Assembly (NCBI RefSeq): GCF_001945365.1
Contig: NZ_MSTQ01000003.1
Span: 372,001 to 436,000 of the forward strand
DNA length: 64,000 bases
Direction of reading: 5' to 3'
From: Pseudomonas reinekei
GTDB taxonomy: Bacteria; Pseudomonadota; Gammaproteobacteria; Pseudomonadales; Pseudomonadaceae
Position numbers and translations under genes: made by a program
The notes under the pieces: model-generated
What the model was told of the DNA's origin: nothing
What the model saw: the letters and a program-made list of their open reading frames with translations, nothing else
Database searches by the model: none
In this document: piece after piece, positions 1 to 10,425 of the stretch
How positions within the stretch are numbered: the stretch's first letter is position 1
How the letters are laid out: every line of letters starts with the position of its first letter

Positions 1-2
1 TA

Positions 3-1635
<1,633 letters not shown>

Positions 1636-1653
1636 CCCATAACCGTCAGACAT

Positions 1654-1685
1654 AAAAAAGGCGATCCATCGGGATCGCCTTTTTT
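1654..1685. terminator. Bidirectional intrinsic terminator
   Basis: A perfect 8-bp stem (GGCGATCC at 1660-1667, GGATCGCC at 1672-1679) flanked by six A on the left and a run of T on the right. It lies between the convergent dolP and sspB genes and can stop transcription from both sides. Confidence 0.9.
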
Positions 1686-1686
1686 A

Positions 1687-2100
1687 TTACTTCACCACCT
1701 TCAAACTGGGTCGACCGCTGGGACGCGGCGGCTCGCTGCCGGGCGGCGGAATATCATCATCCGGCTCGATCTCTTCCTCGTCGTCCATAGGCGATTCCAG
1801 ATCAAACACCATGCCCTGACCGTTCTCCCGGGCATAGATACCCAGGATCGATGCGATAGGCACGTACAGCGTATGCGGCACACCACCAAAGCGGCCTTCG
1901 AAACTTACCGCCTCGTTGTCCATGTGCAGATGACGCACCGCTTGTGGCGATACATTCAGTACAATCTGCCCGTCGCTGGCAAAACCCTGCGGTACCTGCA
2001 CCGAGGGATACTCGGAGTTCACCAGCATGTGCGGGGTGCAATCGTTATCAACAATCCACTCGTAGAGCGCGCGGACCAGATAAGGTCGACTGGAGTTCAT
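1687..2100 (-). CDS. sspB: ClpXP protease specificity-enhancing factor SspB
   Basis: A 137-residue adaptor that delivers ssrA-tagged proteins to the ClpXP protease. The N-terminal substrate-binding domain (about 1-105) is followed by an acidic, proline-rich flexible tail. The last residues RPSLKVVK match the ClpX-binding module at the end of E. coli SspB. A clear AAGGAG precedes the ATG. It follows sspA by 17 nt on the same strand, the usual sspA-sspB operon. Confidence 0.95.
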   Translation of the reverse strand: MNSSRPYLVRALYEWIVDNDCTPHMLVNSEYPSVQVPQGFASDGQIVLNVSPQAVRHLHMDNEAVSFEGRFGGVPHTLYVPIASILGIYARENGQGMVFDLESPMDDEEEIEPDDDIPPPGSEPPRPSGRPSLKVVK

Positions 2101-2117
2101 AGCGGCTCCTTAAGCCT

Positions 2118-2735
2118 TTAGCGCATATCGCGTTCGACACCAGACAGACTCGCCTGGAAAGCCTCACGCGCAAACTGGCGCTCCATGTAATCAAGCAGCG
2201 GCTTGGCTGGCCGCGGCAGTTCTATACCCAGGACCGGCAATCGCCAGAGTATGGGTAATAGGCAGCAATCCACCAGACTTTGTTCCTCACTGAGGAAAAA
2301 CGGCTTGTCGGCGAACAACGGCGAAACACCCGTGAGGCTTTCACGCAATTCCTTGCGCGCCACAACACGCGCGGCTTCCTTGGTCCGCGAATCCAGAATC
2401 AGATCCACCAGACCACACCAGTCGCGCTGAATACGGTGCATCAGCAGACGGCTGTTGGCTCGCGCCACAGGATAAACCGGCAGTAGCGGCGGGTGCGGGT
2501 AACGCTCATCCAGATATTCCATCACCACCGTTGACTCCCACAACGCCAGGTCACGATCGACCAGGGTGGGCAAGCTGCCATAAGGGTTCACCTCGATCAG
2601 TTTAGGCGGCTGACGGCCAGCTTCAACGTAAATGATCTCGGCGCTGACACCCTTCTCTGCCAGTACGATTCGCACTCGGTGGGAATAGTGGTCGGCGGGG
2701 TCGGAGTAGCAGGCCAACCGATTGGTCACGCCCAT
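2118..2735 (-). CDS. sspA: Stringent starvation protein A, RNA-polymerase-associated
   Basis: A 205-residue glutathione-S-transferase-fold protein that binds RNA polymerase in stationary phase and starvation and affects acid tolerance and virulence. The N-terminal thioredoxin-like part (about 8-85) contains [11 protein letters not shown] and the downstream helical domain runs to the end. GST catalytic chemistry is not expected of SspA. It lies upstream of sspB in one operon and downstream of petC, from which it is separated by a long inverted repeat (2781-2856) that could partly uncouple it from the cytochrome genes. Confidence 0.95.
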   Translation of the reverse strand: MGVTNRLACYSDPADHYSHRVRIVLAEKGVSAEIIYVEAGRQPPKLIEVNPYGSLPTLVDRDLALWESTVVMEYLDERYPHPPLLPVYPVARANSRLLMHRIQRDWCGLVDLILDSRTKEAARVVARKELRESLTGVSPLFADKPFFLSEEQSLVDCCLLPILWRLPVLGIELPRPAKPLLDYMERQFAREAFQASLSGVERDMR

Positions 2736-2780
2736 GGCGATCCTCCTCGCTTGTAGAAATTATCGGAAGCGGAAAAACGA

Positions 2781-2856
2781 GCGCGCCCAGAGGGCGCCTC
2801 CCGTAACGCCTGGAACACCAGGCTCGTTACATTTTCAGAGGCGCCCTTGGGCGCGC
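2781..2856. repeat. Long nested inverted repeat between petC and sspA
   Basis: The outer arms are about 20 nt (2781-2800) and 19 nt (2838-2856), complementary apart from one bulge and one mismatch. An inner pair lies between them: CGTAACGCCTGG at 2802-2813 against CCAGGCTCGTTAC at 2818-2830, around a 4-nt loop. Together they could fold about 75 nt into one near-continuous hairpin. There is no T-run directly after either arm, so it is not a classical intrinsic terminator. It may be an attenuator, an mRNA-stability element or a degenerate REP pair. Confidence 0.75.
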
Positions 2857-2885
2857 GCGATTAACAGCAATTGCTTAAAGCTTTA

Positions 2886-3668
2886 TCAGTGCACATCTTT
2901 CCAGTATTCGCGCTTGAGCAAGTAGGCGAATACGAAGAAGAACGCGAGGTACAGCAATACATACGTACCGATGCGCTGATGTTGCAGCTTAACCGGGTTA
3001 GCCGAGTAAGCCAGGAAGGTTACCAGATTCTTGACCTTCTCATCGAACTGCTCTTCGGTCAAAGCACCACTTTTCGGCACAATGGTCAGCTGATCGCACG
3101 CTTCATGAGTCAGCGCGGTACCGGTCAGCGGATCATATTGCTTCTTGCCGTCTTCGACGATCTGAACCTGTTTGCAACCGACCACCTGACGACCTTGCAG
3201 GCCAACCAGAACATTAGGCATGCCGACGTTCGGGAAAACCTTGTTGTTCACACCCCAAGGACGCGACGGGTCTTCATAGAACGACTTCAGATAACCGTAG
3301 AGCCAGTCGGTGCCGCGAACGCGGGCAACCAGGGTCAGGTCGGGCGGAGCCGCACCGAACCAGGCCTTGGCGTCAGCCGGCTGCATGCCGATGTTCATGT
3401 GATCGCCGATCTTGGCGCCGGTGAACACCAGCTTTTCGAGCATCAGTTCGTGAGGAATGCCCAGGTCATCGGCAACACGCTCATAACGCTGGAACTTGGC
3501 GCTGTGGCAGCCCATGCAGTAGTTGGCGAACGTACGCGCGCCATCCTGCATGGCAGCTTTGTCAGACACGTCGATGTCGACTTTTTCCAGCTCCGGACCA
3601 CCGTGTGGTGCCGCGAAGGACAGCACCGGCAGGGCAGCAAGCATCAATACAGCAAATAGTTTTTTCAT
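2886..3668 (-). CDS. petC: Ubiquinol-cytochrome c reductase, cytochrome c1 subunit
   Basis: A 260-residue cytochrome c1 of the respiratory bc1 complex, which passes electrons from the Rieske centre to soluble or membrane cytochrome c. It has a signal peptide (about 1-20, ending SFAA), a heme c attachment motif CMGCH at 51-55, and one C-terminal membrane anchor followed by basic residues. I start at the ATG at 3668 because it gives a clean signal peptide and overlaps the petB stop as TGATG; a longer in-frame extension upstream lies inside petB. It is last of petABC. Confidence 0.95.
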   Translation of the reverse strand: MKKLFAVLMLAALPVLSFAAPHGGPELEKVDIDVSDKAAMQDGARTFANYCMGCHSAKFQRYERVADDLGIPHELMLEKLVFTGAKIGDHMNIGMQPADAKAWFGAAPPDLTLVARVRGTDWLYGYLKSFYEDPSRPWGVNNKVFPNVGMPNVLVGLQGRQVVGCKQVQIVEDGKKQYDPLTGTALTHEACDQLTIVPKSGALTEEQFDEKVKNLVTFLAYSANPVKLQHQRIGTYVLLYLAFFFVFAYLLKREYWKDVH

Positions 3669-4879
3669 CAGCCAGTCACCCTTTCCGGAACCGGTTTGGT
3701 CTTCTCGAGCCTGGTGTAGAACGGCATCAGAATGAAGTAGGCGAAGTACAGGAAGGTGCAGACCTGCGACAGCAGCGTGCGACCTGGCGTTGGAGCCAGA
3801 ACCCCCAGAATGCCGAGGATCACGAACGAAATGCAGAACACCACCAGCCAGATCTTGCTCAGCCAGCCTTTGTAGCGCATGGACTTGACCGGACTGCGGT
3901 CGAGCCACGGCAGCACGAACAGCACCGCAATGGCCGCGCCCATGGCGATAACACCCAGGAGCTTGTCCGGAACCGCACGCAAAATCGCGTAGAACGGGGT
4001 GAAGTACCAGACCGGCGCAATATGCTCAGGCGTCTTGAACGGGTTGGCCTGCTCAAAGTTCGGCTTCTCGAGGAAGTAACCGCCCATTTCCGGGAAGAAG
4101 AACACGATCGAGCAGAAGATGAACAGGAACACCACCACGCCGACGATATCTTTCACGGTGTAGTACGGGTGGAAGGCAATGCCGTCCAGCGGTACGCCGT
4201 TTTCGTCTTTGTGTTTCTTGATGTCCACGCCGTCCGGGTTGTTCGAACCGACTTCGTGCAGCGCCAGAACGTGCAGCACCACCAGGCCGAGAATCACGAT
4301 CGGCAAGGCAACCACATGCAGAGCGAAGAAGCGGTTCAGGGTAATACCGGAAATCAGGTAGTCACCACGAATCCACTGGGTCAGGTCGTTACCGATGACC
4401 GGGATCGCACCGAACAGCGAGATGATCACCTGGGCGCCCCAGTACGACATCTGGCCCCAAGGCAGCAGGTACCCCATGAAGGCTTCTGCCATCAGCGCCA
4501 GGTAGATCAGCATGCCGAAGACCCACACCAGTTCACGCGGCTTCTGGTACGAACCGTAGAGCAAGCCACGGAACATGTGCAGATAGACCACGATGAAGAA
4601 CGCCGAGGCGCCAGTGGAGTGCAGCAGACGCAGGATCGAGCCGTACTCGACGTCGCGCATGATGTATTCGACGGAAGCAAATGCCTCTTCCGCCGACGGG
4701 GTGTAGCTCATGGTCAGCCAGACACCGGTGACGATCTGGTTGACCAGAACGAGCAGCGCCAGGGAACCAAAGAAATAGAAGAAGTTGAAGTTCTTCGGGG
4801 CGTAATACTTGCTGAGATGGTCTTCCCACATTTTGGTCGCGGGAAAGCGCGCATCAACCCAATCCATGAACTTGCTCAT
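3668..4879 (-). CDS. petB: Ubiquinol-cytochrome c reductase, cytochrome b subunit
   Basis: A 403-residue polytopic membrane protein carrying the two b hemes and both quinone sites of the bc1 complex. Features include HSTGASAFF and LLPWGQMSYWGA in the first half and histidines in the second and fourth helices. The quinol-oxidation motif reads PVWY instead of PEWY, a variant also known in proteobacteria. The ATG at 4879 overlaps the petA stop as TGATG; a GTG one codon upstream is possible but less likely. The 1-nt overlaps at both ends imply tight translational coupling. Confidence 0.95.
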   Translation of the reverse strand: MSKFMDWVDARFPATKMWEDHLSKYYAPKNFNFFYFFGSLALLVLVNQIVTGVWLTMSYTPSAEEAFASVEYIMRDVEYGSILRLLHSTGASAFFIVVYLHMFRGLLYGSYQKPRELVWVFGMLIYLALMAEAFMGYLLPWGQMSYWGAQVIISLFGAIPVIGNDLTQWIRGDYLISGITLNRFFALHVVALPIVILGLVVLHVLALHEVGSNNPDGVDIKKHKDENGVPLDGIAFHPYYTVKDIVGVVVFLFIFCSIVFFFPEMGGYFLEKPNFEQANPFKTPEHIAPVWYFTPFYAILRAVPDKLLGVIAMGAAIAVLFVLPWLDRSPVKSMRYKGWLSKIWLVVFCISFVILGILGVLAPTPGRTLLSQVCTFLYFAYFILMPFYTRLEKTKPVPERVTG

Positions 4880-5472
4880 CACGCTTTCTCCGTATCGACG
4901 CCAATGACAATGACGTCATCGGTCTCATAGGAATGCGGGGGAACTGGCAGGTTCAAAGGCGCAGGTTGCGACTTGTAGACGCGGCCAGCCAAATCGTAGT
5001 GGGAGCCGTGGCAAGGGCAGAAATAACCACCGACCCAGTCCTTGCCCAAGTCGGCAGGCGCCACTTCGGGACGGAATGTCGGCGAGCAACCCAGATGGGT
5101 GCAAATGCCGATCAACAGCAGAACTTCAGGTTTGATCGACCGCGTTTCCGGGTCGACATAGGTCGGTTGTGTCGAGTTCTTGGAGGTCGGGTCGGACAAC
5201 TGGCCCTCGATCTTTTTCAGATTCCCCAGGATTTCCTCGGTACGGCGGACGATAAATACCGGCTGACCGCGCCACTCAGCAATCATCTGCTGGCCTGGCT
5301 CGATTTTGCTGACATTCACTTTCACCGGTGCACCTGCGGCTTTCGCCTTGGCACTGGGAAACCATGACCCCACGAACGGGACCGCAGCCCCCACCGCTCC
5401 TGCAGCACCCACCACGGATGTGGCTGCTACCAAGAAGCGACGCCGGCCTGCATTCACGCCGTCATTGCTCAT
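4879..5472 (-). CDS. petA: Ubiquinol-cytochrome c reductase, Rieske iron-sulfur subunit
   Basis: A 197-residue Rieske protein. The N-terminus contains GRRRFL followed by a hydrophobic stretch, the Tat-type uncleaved signal-anchor expected for this subunit. The [2Fe-2S] ligands lie in CTHLGC and CPCHGSH. It is the first gene of petABC and takes electrons from quinol to cytochrome c1 on the periplasmic side. The 268-bp region upstream holds the probable petABC promoter and the rpsI terminator. Confidence 0.96.
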   Translation of the reverse strand: MSNDGVNAGRRRFLVAATSVVGAAGAVGAAVPFVGSWFPSAKAKAAGAPVKVNVSKIEPGQQMIAEWRGQPVFIVRRTEEILGNLKKIEGQLSDPTSKNSTQPTYVDPETRSIKPEVLLLIGICTHLGCSPTFRPEVAPADLGKDWVGGYFCPCHGSHYDLAGRVYKSQPAPLNLPVPPHSYETDDVIVIGVDTEKA

Positions 5473-5618
5473 TCAGTCCTCTCCCATCAGCTTTGTGGCC
5501 TGTTAAATCAGGCATCTACTAAGTAAATCTATGCACTTATAAAAATTTTGCCGAATGGTAATGAAAAGCCCCAATTCTGACAAGGTAATTACCCCGAGGC
5601 ACTACTGCCAAGCCTTGT

Positions 5619-5645
5619 AGTATAGGGGGTCTACGGATGTGGCAA
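5619..5645 (-). promoter_or_regulatory. Possible petABC promoter
   Basis: On the minus strand TTGCCA is followed after 15 nt by TATACT, about 145 nt upstream of the petA start. The -10 is good; the -35 is moderate and the spacer is shorter than the usual 17 nt, so this is tentative. Confidence 0.3.
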
Positions 5646-5682
5646 GTTGTCACAGCGCAATTCTTTGATAAATCGCACGCAC

Positions 5683-5727
5683 AAAAAAACGCCCGGTTCC
5701 GTGAGGAATCCGGGCGTTCTTTTTTGA
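5683..5727 (-). terminator. Intrinsic terminator after rpsI
   Basis: The stem ACGCCCGGTTCC / GGAATCCGGGCGT (one mismatch) is followed on the minus strand by seven T. It lies 14 nt beyond the rpsI stop and separates the ribosomal operon from petABC. Confidence 0.85.
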
Positions 5728-5740
5728 ACGTGGAAACGAA

Positions 5741-6133
5741 TTAACGCTTCGAGTACTGCGGACGCTTACGCGCTTTACGCAGACCAACTTTCTTACGTTC
5801 AACTTCACGAGCATCGCGGGTTACGAAGCCGGCTTTACGCAGAGCGCTGCGCAGAGTCTCGTCGTAATCCATCAGAGCGCGAGTGATACCGTGGCGGATT
5901 GCGCCAGCTTGACCACTTACACCACCGCCGATCACGGTGACGTAGATGTCGAATTTCTCGACAGTCTCAGTCAGCTCCAGCGGCTGACGAACTACCATGC
6001 GGGCAGTTTCGCGGCCGAAGAAGTTATCCAGCGAACGGTTGTTGATGGAGATGTTACCAGTACCCGGACGCAGGAAAACGCGTGCGGTTGCGGTCTTGCG
6101 ACGGCCAGTGCCGTAATTTTGAGTCGCCGACAT
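5741..6133 (-). CDS. rpsI: 30S ribosomal protein S9
   Basis: A 130-residue ribosomal protein of the small-subunit head. It has the family-typical start [19 protein letters not shown] and the basic C-terminal tail ending QYSKR, which reaches toward the P-site tRNA. It follows rplM by 14 nt in the conserved rplM-rpsI operon. Full length. Confidence 0.98.
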   Translation of the reverse strand: MSATQNYGTGRRKTATARVFLRPGTGNISINNRSLDNFFGRETARMVVRQPLELTETVEKFDIYVTVIGGGVSGQAGAIRHGITRALMDYDETLRSALRKAGFVTRDAREVERKKVGLRKARKRPQYSKR

Positions 6134-6147
6134 AATGTACTATTCCG

Positions 6148-6576
6148 TTAAAACTTCAGTTCTTGGGGCTGCTGAGCAGTATGTGGGTGTGTAGCGCCCG
6201 CATAGACTTTCAGCTTACGGTACATGTCGCGACCCAGTGGGTTTTTAGGCAGCATGCCTTTAACCGCGGTCTCGATCACGCGCTCAGGGGCCTTGGCGAT
6301 CAGCTTTTCAAAGTTGATCGACTTGATGCCGCCCGGGAAACCGGAGTGGGAGTAGTACATTTTGTCAGTGGTTTTAGCACCGGTAACACGGATCTGCTCA
6401 GCGTTGATTACGACGATGTAGTCGCCGGTGTCAACGTGAGGAGTGTACTCAGGCTTGTGCTTGCCACGCAGACGGCTCGCGATTTCGGTGGCCAGACGAC
6501 CCAGGGTCTGACCAGCAGCGTCGACGACAAACCAGTCGCGCTTTACTGTTTCCGGTTTAGCAGTAAAAGTTTTCAT
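6148..6576 (-). CDS. rplM: 50S ribosomal protein L13
   Basis: A 142-residue large-subunit protein, an early assembly factor for 23S rRNA. Typical motifs are [17 protein letters not shown] and [10 protein letters not shown]. It is the first gene of rplM-rpsI. The leader is short and contains a 5-bp hairpin (CAGGG at 6589-6593, CCCTG at 6598-6602). In E. coli L13 represses its own mRNA through the leader; whether this hairpin does so here is untested. Confidence 0.98.
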   Translation of the reverse strand: MKTFTAKPETVKRDWFVVDAAGQTLGRLATEIASRLRGKHKPEYTPHVDTGDYIVVINAEQIRVTGAKTTDKMYYSHSGFPGGIKSINFEKLIAKAPERVIETAVKGMLPKNPLGRDMYRKLKVYAGATHPHTAQQPQELKF

Positions 6577-6617
6577 TCTTTATAGCCTCAGGGGCCGCCC
6601 TGTAAATTAGACGGCGG

Positions 6618-6646
6618 ATCTTACTGAATAGTGCGTACTTTGACAA
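6618..6646 (-). promoter_or_regulatory. rplM-rpsI promoter
   Basis: On the minus strand TTGTCA (6641-6646) and TAAGAT (6618-6623) are separated by exactly 17 nt, a good sigma-70 match, about 42 nt upstream of the rplM ATG. Confidence 0.65.
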
Positions 6647-6821
6647 GTCAAAGGCAGCCGGATACAGACGCTTTCGGGGGCTCGGGTCGGCGCGTCCGTT
6701 CAACGGCAAGATTCTTCGGCGGCGGCGCATCACTTCCACTGCAGAAAGAGGTGCGCAATTATGCAGATTGCGAAAAATAATTCAACCTGCTTTTATGATT
6801 GTTTTGCCCAAGGAGCACCCG

Positions 6822-7862
6822 ATGGACTATCGCCAGCTAGGCCGGACCAATCTGAATGTGAGTGCCCTCTGCCTCGGAACCATGACGTGGGGCGAGCAAA
6901 ACAGCGAGGCAGACGCCTTCGCCCAGATCGAACGGGCCAAGAGCGCCGGGATCAACTTCATCGACACCGCCGAGATGTATCCGGTGCCGCCCAAGGCCGA
7001 AACCTACGCCACCACCGAGCGCTACATCGGCAATTACTTCAAAAGCCGCGGTGATCGTGCCGACTGGATCCTGGCCAGCAAGATCGCCGGCCCCGGCAAC
7101 ACCATCGACTATATCCGCGACAAAAACCTTCGGCACAATCGACAGCACATTAGCGAAGCCGTGGATGCCAGCCTCAAGCGCCTGCAGACCGATTACATCG
7201 ACTTGTACCAGTTGCACTGGCCGGAGCGCAGCACCAACTTCTTCGGTCAACTGGGCTACAAACACAAGATCGAAGCCAACCTGACGCCACTGGAAGATAC
7301 CCTCGAAGCGCTGGACGAACAGGTCAAGGCCGGCAAGATCCGCCATATCGGCCTGTCCAACGAAACACCGTGGGGCACCATGCGTTTCCTCGCCCTGGCC
7401 GAAGCCCGTGGCTGGCCGCGCGCGGTGTCGATCCAGAATCCGTACAACCTGCTCAACCGCAGCTTCGAAGTCGGCCTGGCGGAAATCGCCATCCGCGAAC
7501 AGTGCGGTCTGCTGGCCTATTCGCCGCTGGCGTTCGGCTTCCTGTCGGGTAAGTACGAAGGTGGCGCGCGTCCGCCAAAAGGTCGCCTGAGCCTCTACAG
7601 CCGCTTCAGCCGCTATTTCAACCCACAGTCGGAAGCCGCTTGCAGCCGTTACGTGGCTTTAGCCCGTGAGCACGGCCTGAACCCGGCGCAGATGGCCCTG
7701 GCGTTTGTGACCCAGCAACCGTTCGTGACCAGCAACATCATCGGCGCCACGACGCTCGAGCAGTTGGACAGCAACATCGCCAGTTTTGATTTGAAACTTT
7801 CGGATGAAGTGCTGGAAGGGATCGAGGCGATTCACAAGGATCACCCGAATCCAGCACCTTGA
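6822..7862 (+). CDS. tas: Tas-type NADP-dependent aldo/keto reductase
   Basis: A 346-residue aldo/keto reductase closely resembling E. coli Tas, for example LGTMTWGEQNSEADA and NPYNLLNRSFEVGLAEI. Members reduce aldehydes or ketones with NADPH; the natural substrate of Tas is not established. The catalytic tetrad is visible as Asp48, Tyr53, Lys87 and His132. The ATG at 6822 is preferred over an in-frame start at 6768 because AGGAG lies at 6811-6815 and the homologues begin with this residue. It is transcribed divergently from rplM and converges on the acyl-CoA dehydrogenase gene across a REP pair. Confidence 0.9.
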   Translation: MDYRQLGRTNLNVSALCLGTMTWGEQNSEADAFAQIERAKSAGINFIDTAEMYPVPPKAETYATTERYIGNYFKSRGDRADWILASKIAGPGNTIDYIRDKNLRHNRQHISEAVDASLKRLQTDYIDLYQLHWPERSTNFFGQLGYKHKIEANLTPLEDTLEALDEQVKAGKIRHIGLSNETPWGTMRFLALAEARGWPRAVSIQNPYNLLNRSFEVGLAEIAIREQCGLLAYSPLAFGFLSGKYEGGARPPKGRLSLYSRFSRYFNPQSEAACSRYVALAREHGLNPAQMALAFVTQQPFVTSNIIGATTLEQLDSNIASFDLKLSDEVLEGIEAIHKDHPNPAP

Positions 7863-7878
7863 TGGATTCAGAGATCCA

Positions 7879-7942
7879 ATCGCGGGCAAGCCCGCTCCCA
7901 CAAGGATTACGCCGTACCTGTGGGAGCGGACTTGCCCGCGAT
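7879..7942. repeat. REP pair (REPIN-like) between convergent genes
   Basis: Two inverted copies of a REP sequence: ATCGCGGGCAAGCCCGCTCC at 7879-7898 and the opposing copy ending at 7942. Each copy can also form its own short hairpin. The same element type recurs near 15.8, 32.5 and 49.5 kb. Confidence 0.85.
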
Positions 7943-7964
7943 GGCGTCGGTCCTGGCGCCCTGA

Positions 7965-9101
7965 TCAGAGCGACCTGGCAATGATCTCCTTCATGATTTC
8001 ATTGGTCCCGGCGTAAATCCGCTGCACCCGCGCATCCGCCCACGCCCGCGCAATCGGGTATTCCCACATGAACCCGTAGCCGCCATGCAACTGCACGCAT
8101 TCGTCGAGCACCTGGCATTGCAGGTCAGTGCCCCAGTACTTGGCCATCGCCGCCGTCGGCACGTCGAGCTTGCCTTGCAGGTGCAGCTCCAGACAGCGGT
8201 CGACGAAGACCCGGCCAATCTGAATTTGCGTCGCCATTTCCGCCAGCTTGAAACGAGTGTTCTGGAAGTCGGCAATGGCCTTGCCGAATGCCTTGCGATC
8301 ACGGGTGTAATCCAGCGTCCATTGCAGCGCCGCTTCGGCCGACGCCAGACCGCCAACGGCCACGGTGAGCCGCTCCTGGGGTAATTCCTGCATCAAGTAG
8401 GCGAAGCCCATCCCGGCCTGCCCCAGCAGATTCTCCTTCGGTACGCGGACATCCTGGAAGAACAGCTCGGATGTGTCCTGAGCCTTCATCCCGACTTTTT
8501 CCAGACGCTTGCCTTTTTCGAACCCCGGCGTGTTGGCTTCAACCAGGAACAGACTTGTACCTTTTGCTCCCGCCTTCGGATCGGTCTTGGCCACGACAAT
8601 GACCAGGTCCGCAAGAAAACCGTTGGTGATAAAGGTCTTGGAGCCGTTGATCACGTACTCGTCACCCTCGAGCACCGCCGTGGTTTTCACCCCTTGCAGG
8701 TCTGAGCCCGCGCCCGGCTCCGTCATGGCGATGGCCGTGACCATTTCGCCGGACACCAGTTTCGGCAGGTATTTGTGTTTCAGCGCTTCACTGCCGTAAT
8801 GCAGGATGTACGGCGCCACGATGTCCGAGTGCAGAGAAAAACCGATACCGGTCAAGCCCAGGCGCCCCACCTCTTCGATGACGACCGCGCTATAGAGAAA
8901 GTCCGCCCCCAGCCCGCCGTACTCTTCCGGCAGGTGCGAGCACAACATCCCCGCCTCCCCGGCCTTGTTCCAGAGTTTACGGTCGATGTAGCCCTGTTTT
9001 TCCCATTGACCATGGAACGGCACCGCCTCTTTTTCGAGGAACGTTCGCACGCTGTCACGGAAAAGTTCGTGCTCGGGACTGAACAGGGTTCTAGGGATCA
9101 T
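7965..9101 (-). CDS. Acyl-CoA dehydrogenase, long-chain type
   Basis: A 378-residue FAD enzyme that introduces the alpha-beta double bond in acyl-CoA thioesters. Motifs: AMTEPGAGSDLQG (FAD/substrate), the R-D-R-KAFG segment, and the C-terminal YAGTNEIMKE. In medium-chain enzymes the catalytic Glu lies in YEGT; here that position is Ala, and a Glu is present at residue 243 in PQERL, where long-chain acyl-CoA and isovaleryl-CoA dehydrogenases keep their base. I therefore call it LCAD/IVD-type. Start chosen at 9101 after AAAAGGTGC; a longer in-frame start exists. The substrate is unknown. The gene is divergent from an AraC-type regulator. Confidence 0.88.
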   Translation of the reverse strand: MIPRTLFSPEHELFRDSVRTFLEKEAVPFHGQWEKQGYIDRKLWNKAGEAGMLCSHLPEEYGGLGADFLYSAVVIEEVGRLGLTGIGFSLHSDIVAPYILHYGSEALKHKYLPKLVSGEMVTAIAMTEPGAGSDLQGVKTTAVLEGDEYVINGSKTFITNGFLADLVIVVAKTDPKAGAKGTSLFLVEANTPGFEKGKRLEKVGMKAQDTSELFFQDVRVPKENLLGQAGMGFAYLMQELPQERLTVAVGGLASAEAALQWTLDYTRDRKAFGKAIADFQNTRFKLAEMATQIQIGRVFVDRCLELHLQGKLDVPTAAMAKYWGTDLQCQVLDECVQLHGGYGFMWEYPIARAWADARVQRIYAGTNEIMKEIIARSL

Positions 9102-9247
9102 GCGGCACCTTTTCATTGTTTTTAGAAGGAGTTGACCTCCAGAGACTATGCCTCGCTTCCGATACAGGACACTGGACACATCCGACAAAAAATAAGACGA
9201 TCCAGCCGTCTGGTGACCACTTCCCCCTATAAAAATAAAGTTGAATT

Positions 9248-10243
9248 ATGTCTAACCAAGCCTCCACGCCGTTACGGCGCGTCAGCATCCTGGCCATTGA
9301 CCGGGTTTTCGCTTCCACCCTCCTGCAAGCCAAGGATTTCTTCCATCTCGCCAGCCTGCGCTACGGCAAACAACTGGGCCAGGGCCTGACACCGGCGTTC
9401 GAGACCCGCCTGGTCAGCCCCGACGGCAAACCGGTCAGCACTTTCAGCGACGTGCTGATCCCGGTGGATGGCGGACTGGAAAACGCCGACATCATCGTTC
9501 TTCCCGCGTTTTGGGACGATTTCGACAGCCTCTGCAAACGTTACCCGCAAGTGTTGCCCTGGTTGCGCCAGCAACATGCGCGCGGCGCGGTCCTGTGCGG
9601 CGAGGCGACCGGTGTGTTCTGGCTGGCCGAAGCGGGATTGCTCAATGGCAAGGAAGCGACCACTTACTGGCGTTTCTTCAACGCCTTCGCCGAACGCTTT
9701 CCGCGGGTTCACCTCAATCAGGACAAACACCTGACCGACGCCGACAACCTGTACTGCGCCGGCGGCACCACGTCGGCGTGCGATCTGTACATTTACCTGA
9801 TCGAGCGCTTCTGCGGCACCAATGTGTCCCAGGCCGTGGCGCGGGACATTCTTTACGAAGTGCAACGCAGCTATTCGCCGGGGCGCATCGGCTTCGGCGG
9901 GCAGAAACTGCACCAGGACGTGATCATCCTGCAGATCCAGCATTGGCTCGAAGAACACTTCGCCGACAAATTCCGCTTCGAAGACGTCGCCCGCGAGCAC
10001 GGCATGAGCATCCGCAACTTCATGCGCCGTTTCCAGACCGCCACCGGCGACAAGCCGTTGCATTACCTGCAACGCCTGCGCATCGAAACCGCCAAGGGCC
10101 TGCTGTCCGGTAGCCGCAAGAGCATCAAGACCATCAGCTACGAAGTCGGCTATGACGATGCGAGCTTCTTTGCGCGGCTGTTCCGCCAGCACACGGAACT
10201 GTCGCCGAACCAGTATCGGCAGCAATTTCAGCAAGCGGCTTGA
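9248..10243 (+). CDS. GlxA-like AraC-family transcriptional regulator
   Basis: A 331-residue regulator with two parts. Residues about 12-190 form a DJ-1/PfpI (class I glutamine amidotransferase-like) domain; CGEATGVFWLAEAG carries the cysteine at the nucleophile-elbow position. Residues about 225-325 are an AraC DNA-binding domain with two helix-turn-helix motifs. GlxA-type proteins respond to amino acids or quaternary amines. As I recall, a similar regulator sits beside this acyl-CoA dehydrogenase in P. aeruginosa, so its target may be that gene; the downstream oxidase operon, which looks inserted, is the alternative. The ribosome binding site is weak. Confidence 0.85.
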   Translation: MSNQASTPLRRVSILAIDRVFASTLLQAKDFFHLASLRYGKQLGQGLTPAFETRLVSPDGKPVSTFSDVLIPVDGGLENADIIVLPAFWDDFDSLCKRYPQVLPWLRQQHARGAVLCGEATGVFWLAEAGLLNGKEATTYWRFFNAFAERFPRVHLNQDKHLTDADNLYCAGGTTSACDLYIYLIERFCGTNVSQAVARDILYEVQRSYSPGRIGFGGQKLHQDVIILQIQHWLEEHFADKFRFEDVAREHGMSIRNFMRRFQTATGDKPLHYLQRLRIETAKGLLSGSRKSIKTISYEVGYDDASFFARLFRQHTELSPNQYRQQFQQAA

Positions 10244-10252
10244 ACACATCCC

Positions 10253-10286
10253 CCCTGCAGGAGCGAGCAGGTTCGCTCCTGCAGGG
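10253..10286. repeat. Perfect 14-bp hairpin after the AraC gene
   Basis: CCCTGCAGGAGCGA (10253-10266) and TCGCTCCTGCAGGG (10273-10286) pair perfectly around a 6-nt loop. There is no T-run. It is 9 nt beyond the regulator stop and may be a REP-type hairpin or a factor-dependent terminator. Confidence 0.8.
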
Positions 10287-10425
10287 CCTCGGTGTACTCA
10301 CTTTCCTACGTAAAACCCGGAATATGGAGCGCCGACGAACCCGTTTTGGCTCATGTACGCCCACCCCCCAAATCTCCAACATACGTCCCTGCAAACATCA
10401 TCAATGCTGACATGGACGTGCAACT

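Noticed and set aside
3605-4930. 441-codon open frame on the plus strand
   Set aside because: It lies opposite petB and petC, which are clear members of their families. Such long antisense frames are common in high-GC Pseudomonas DNA.
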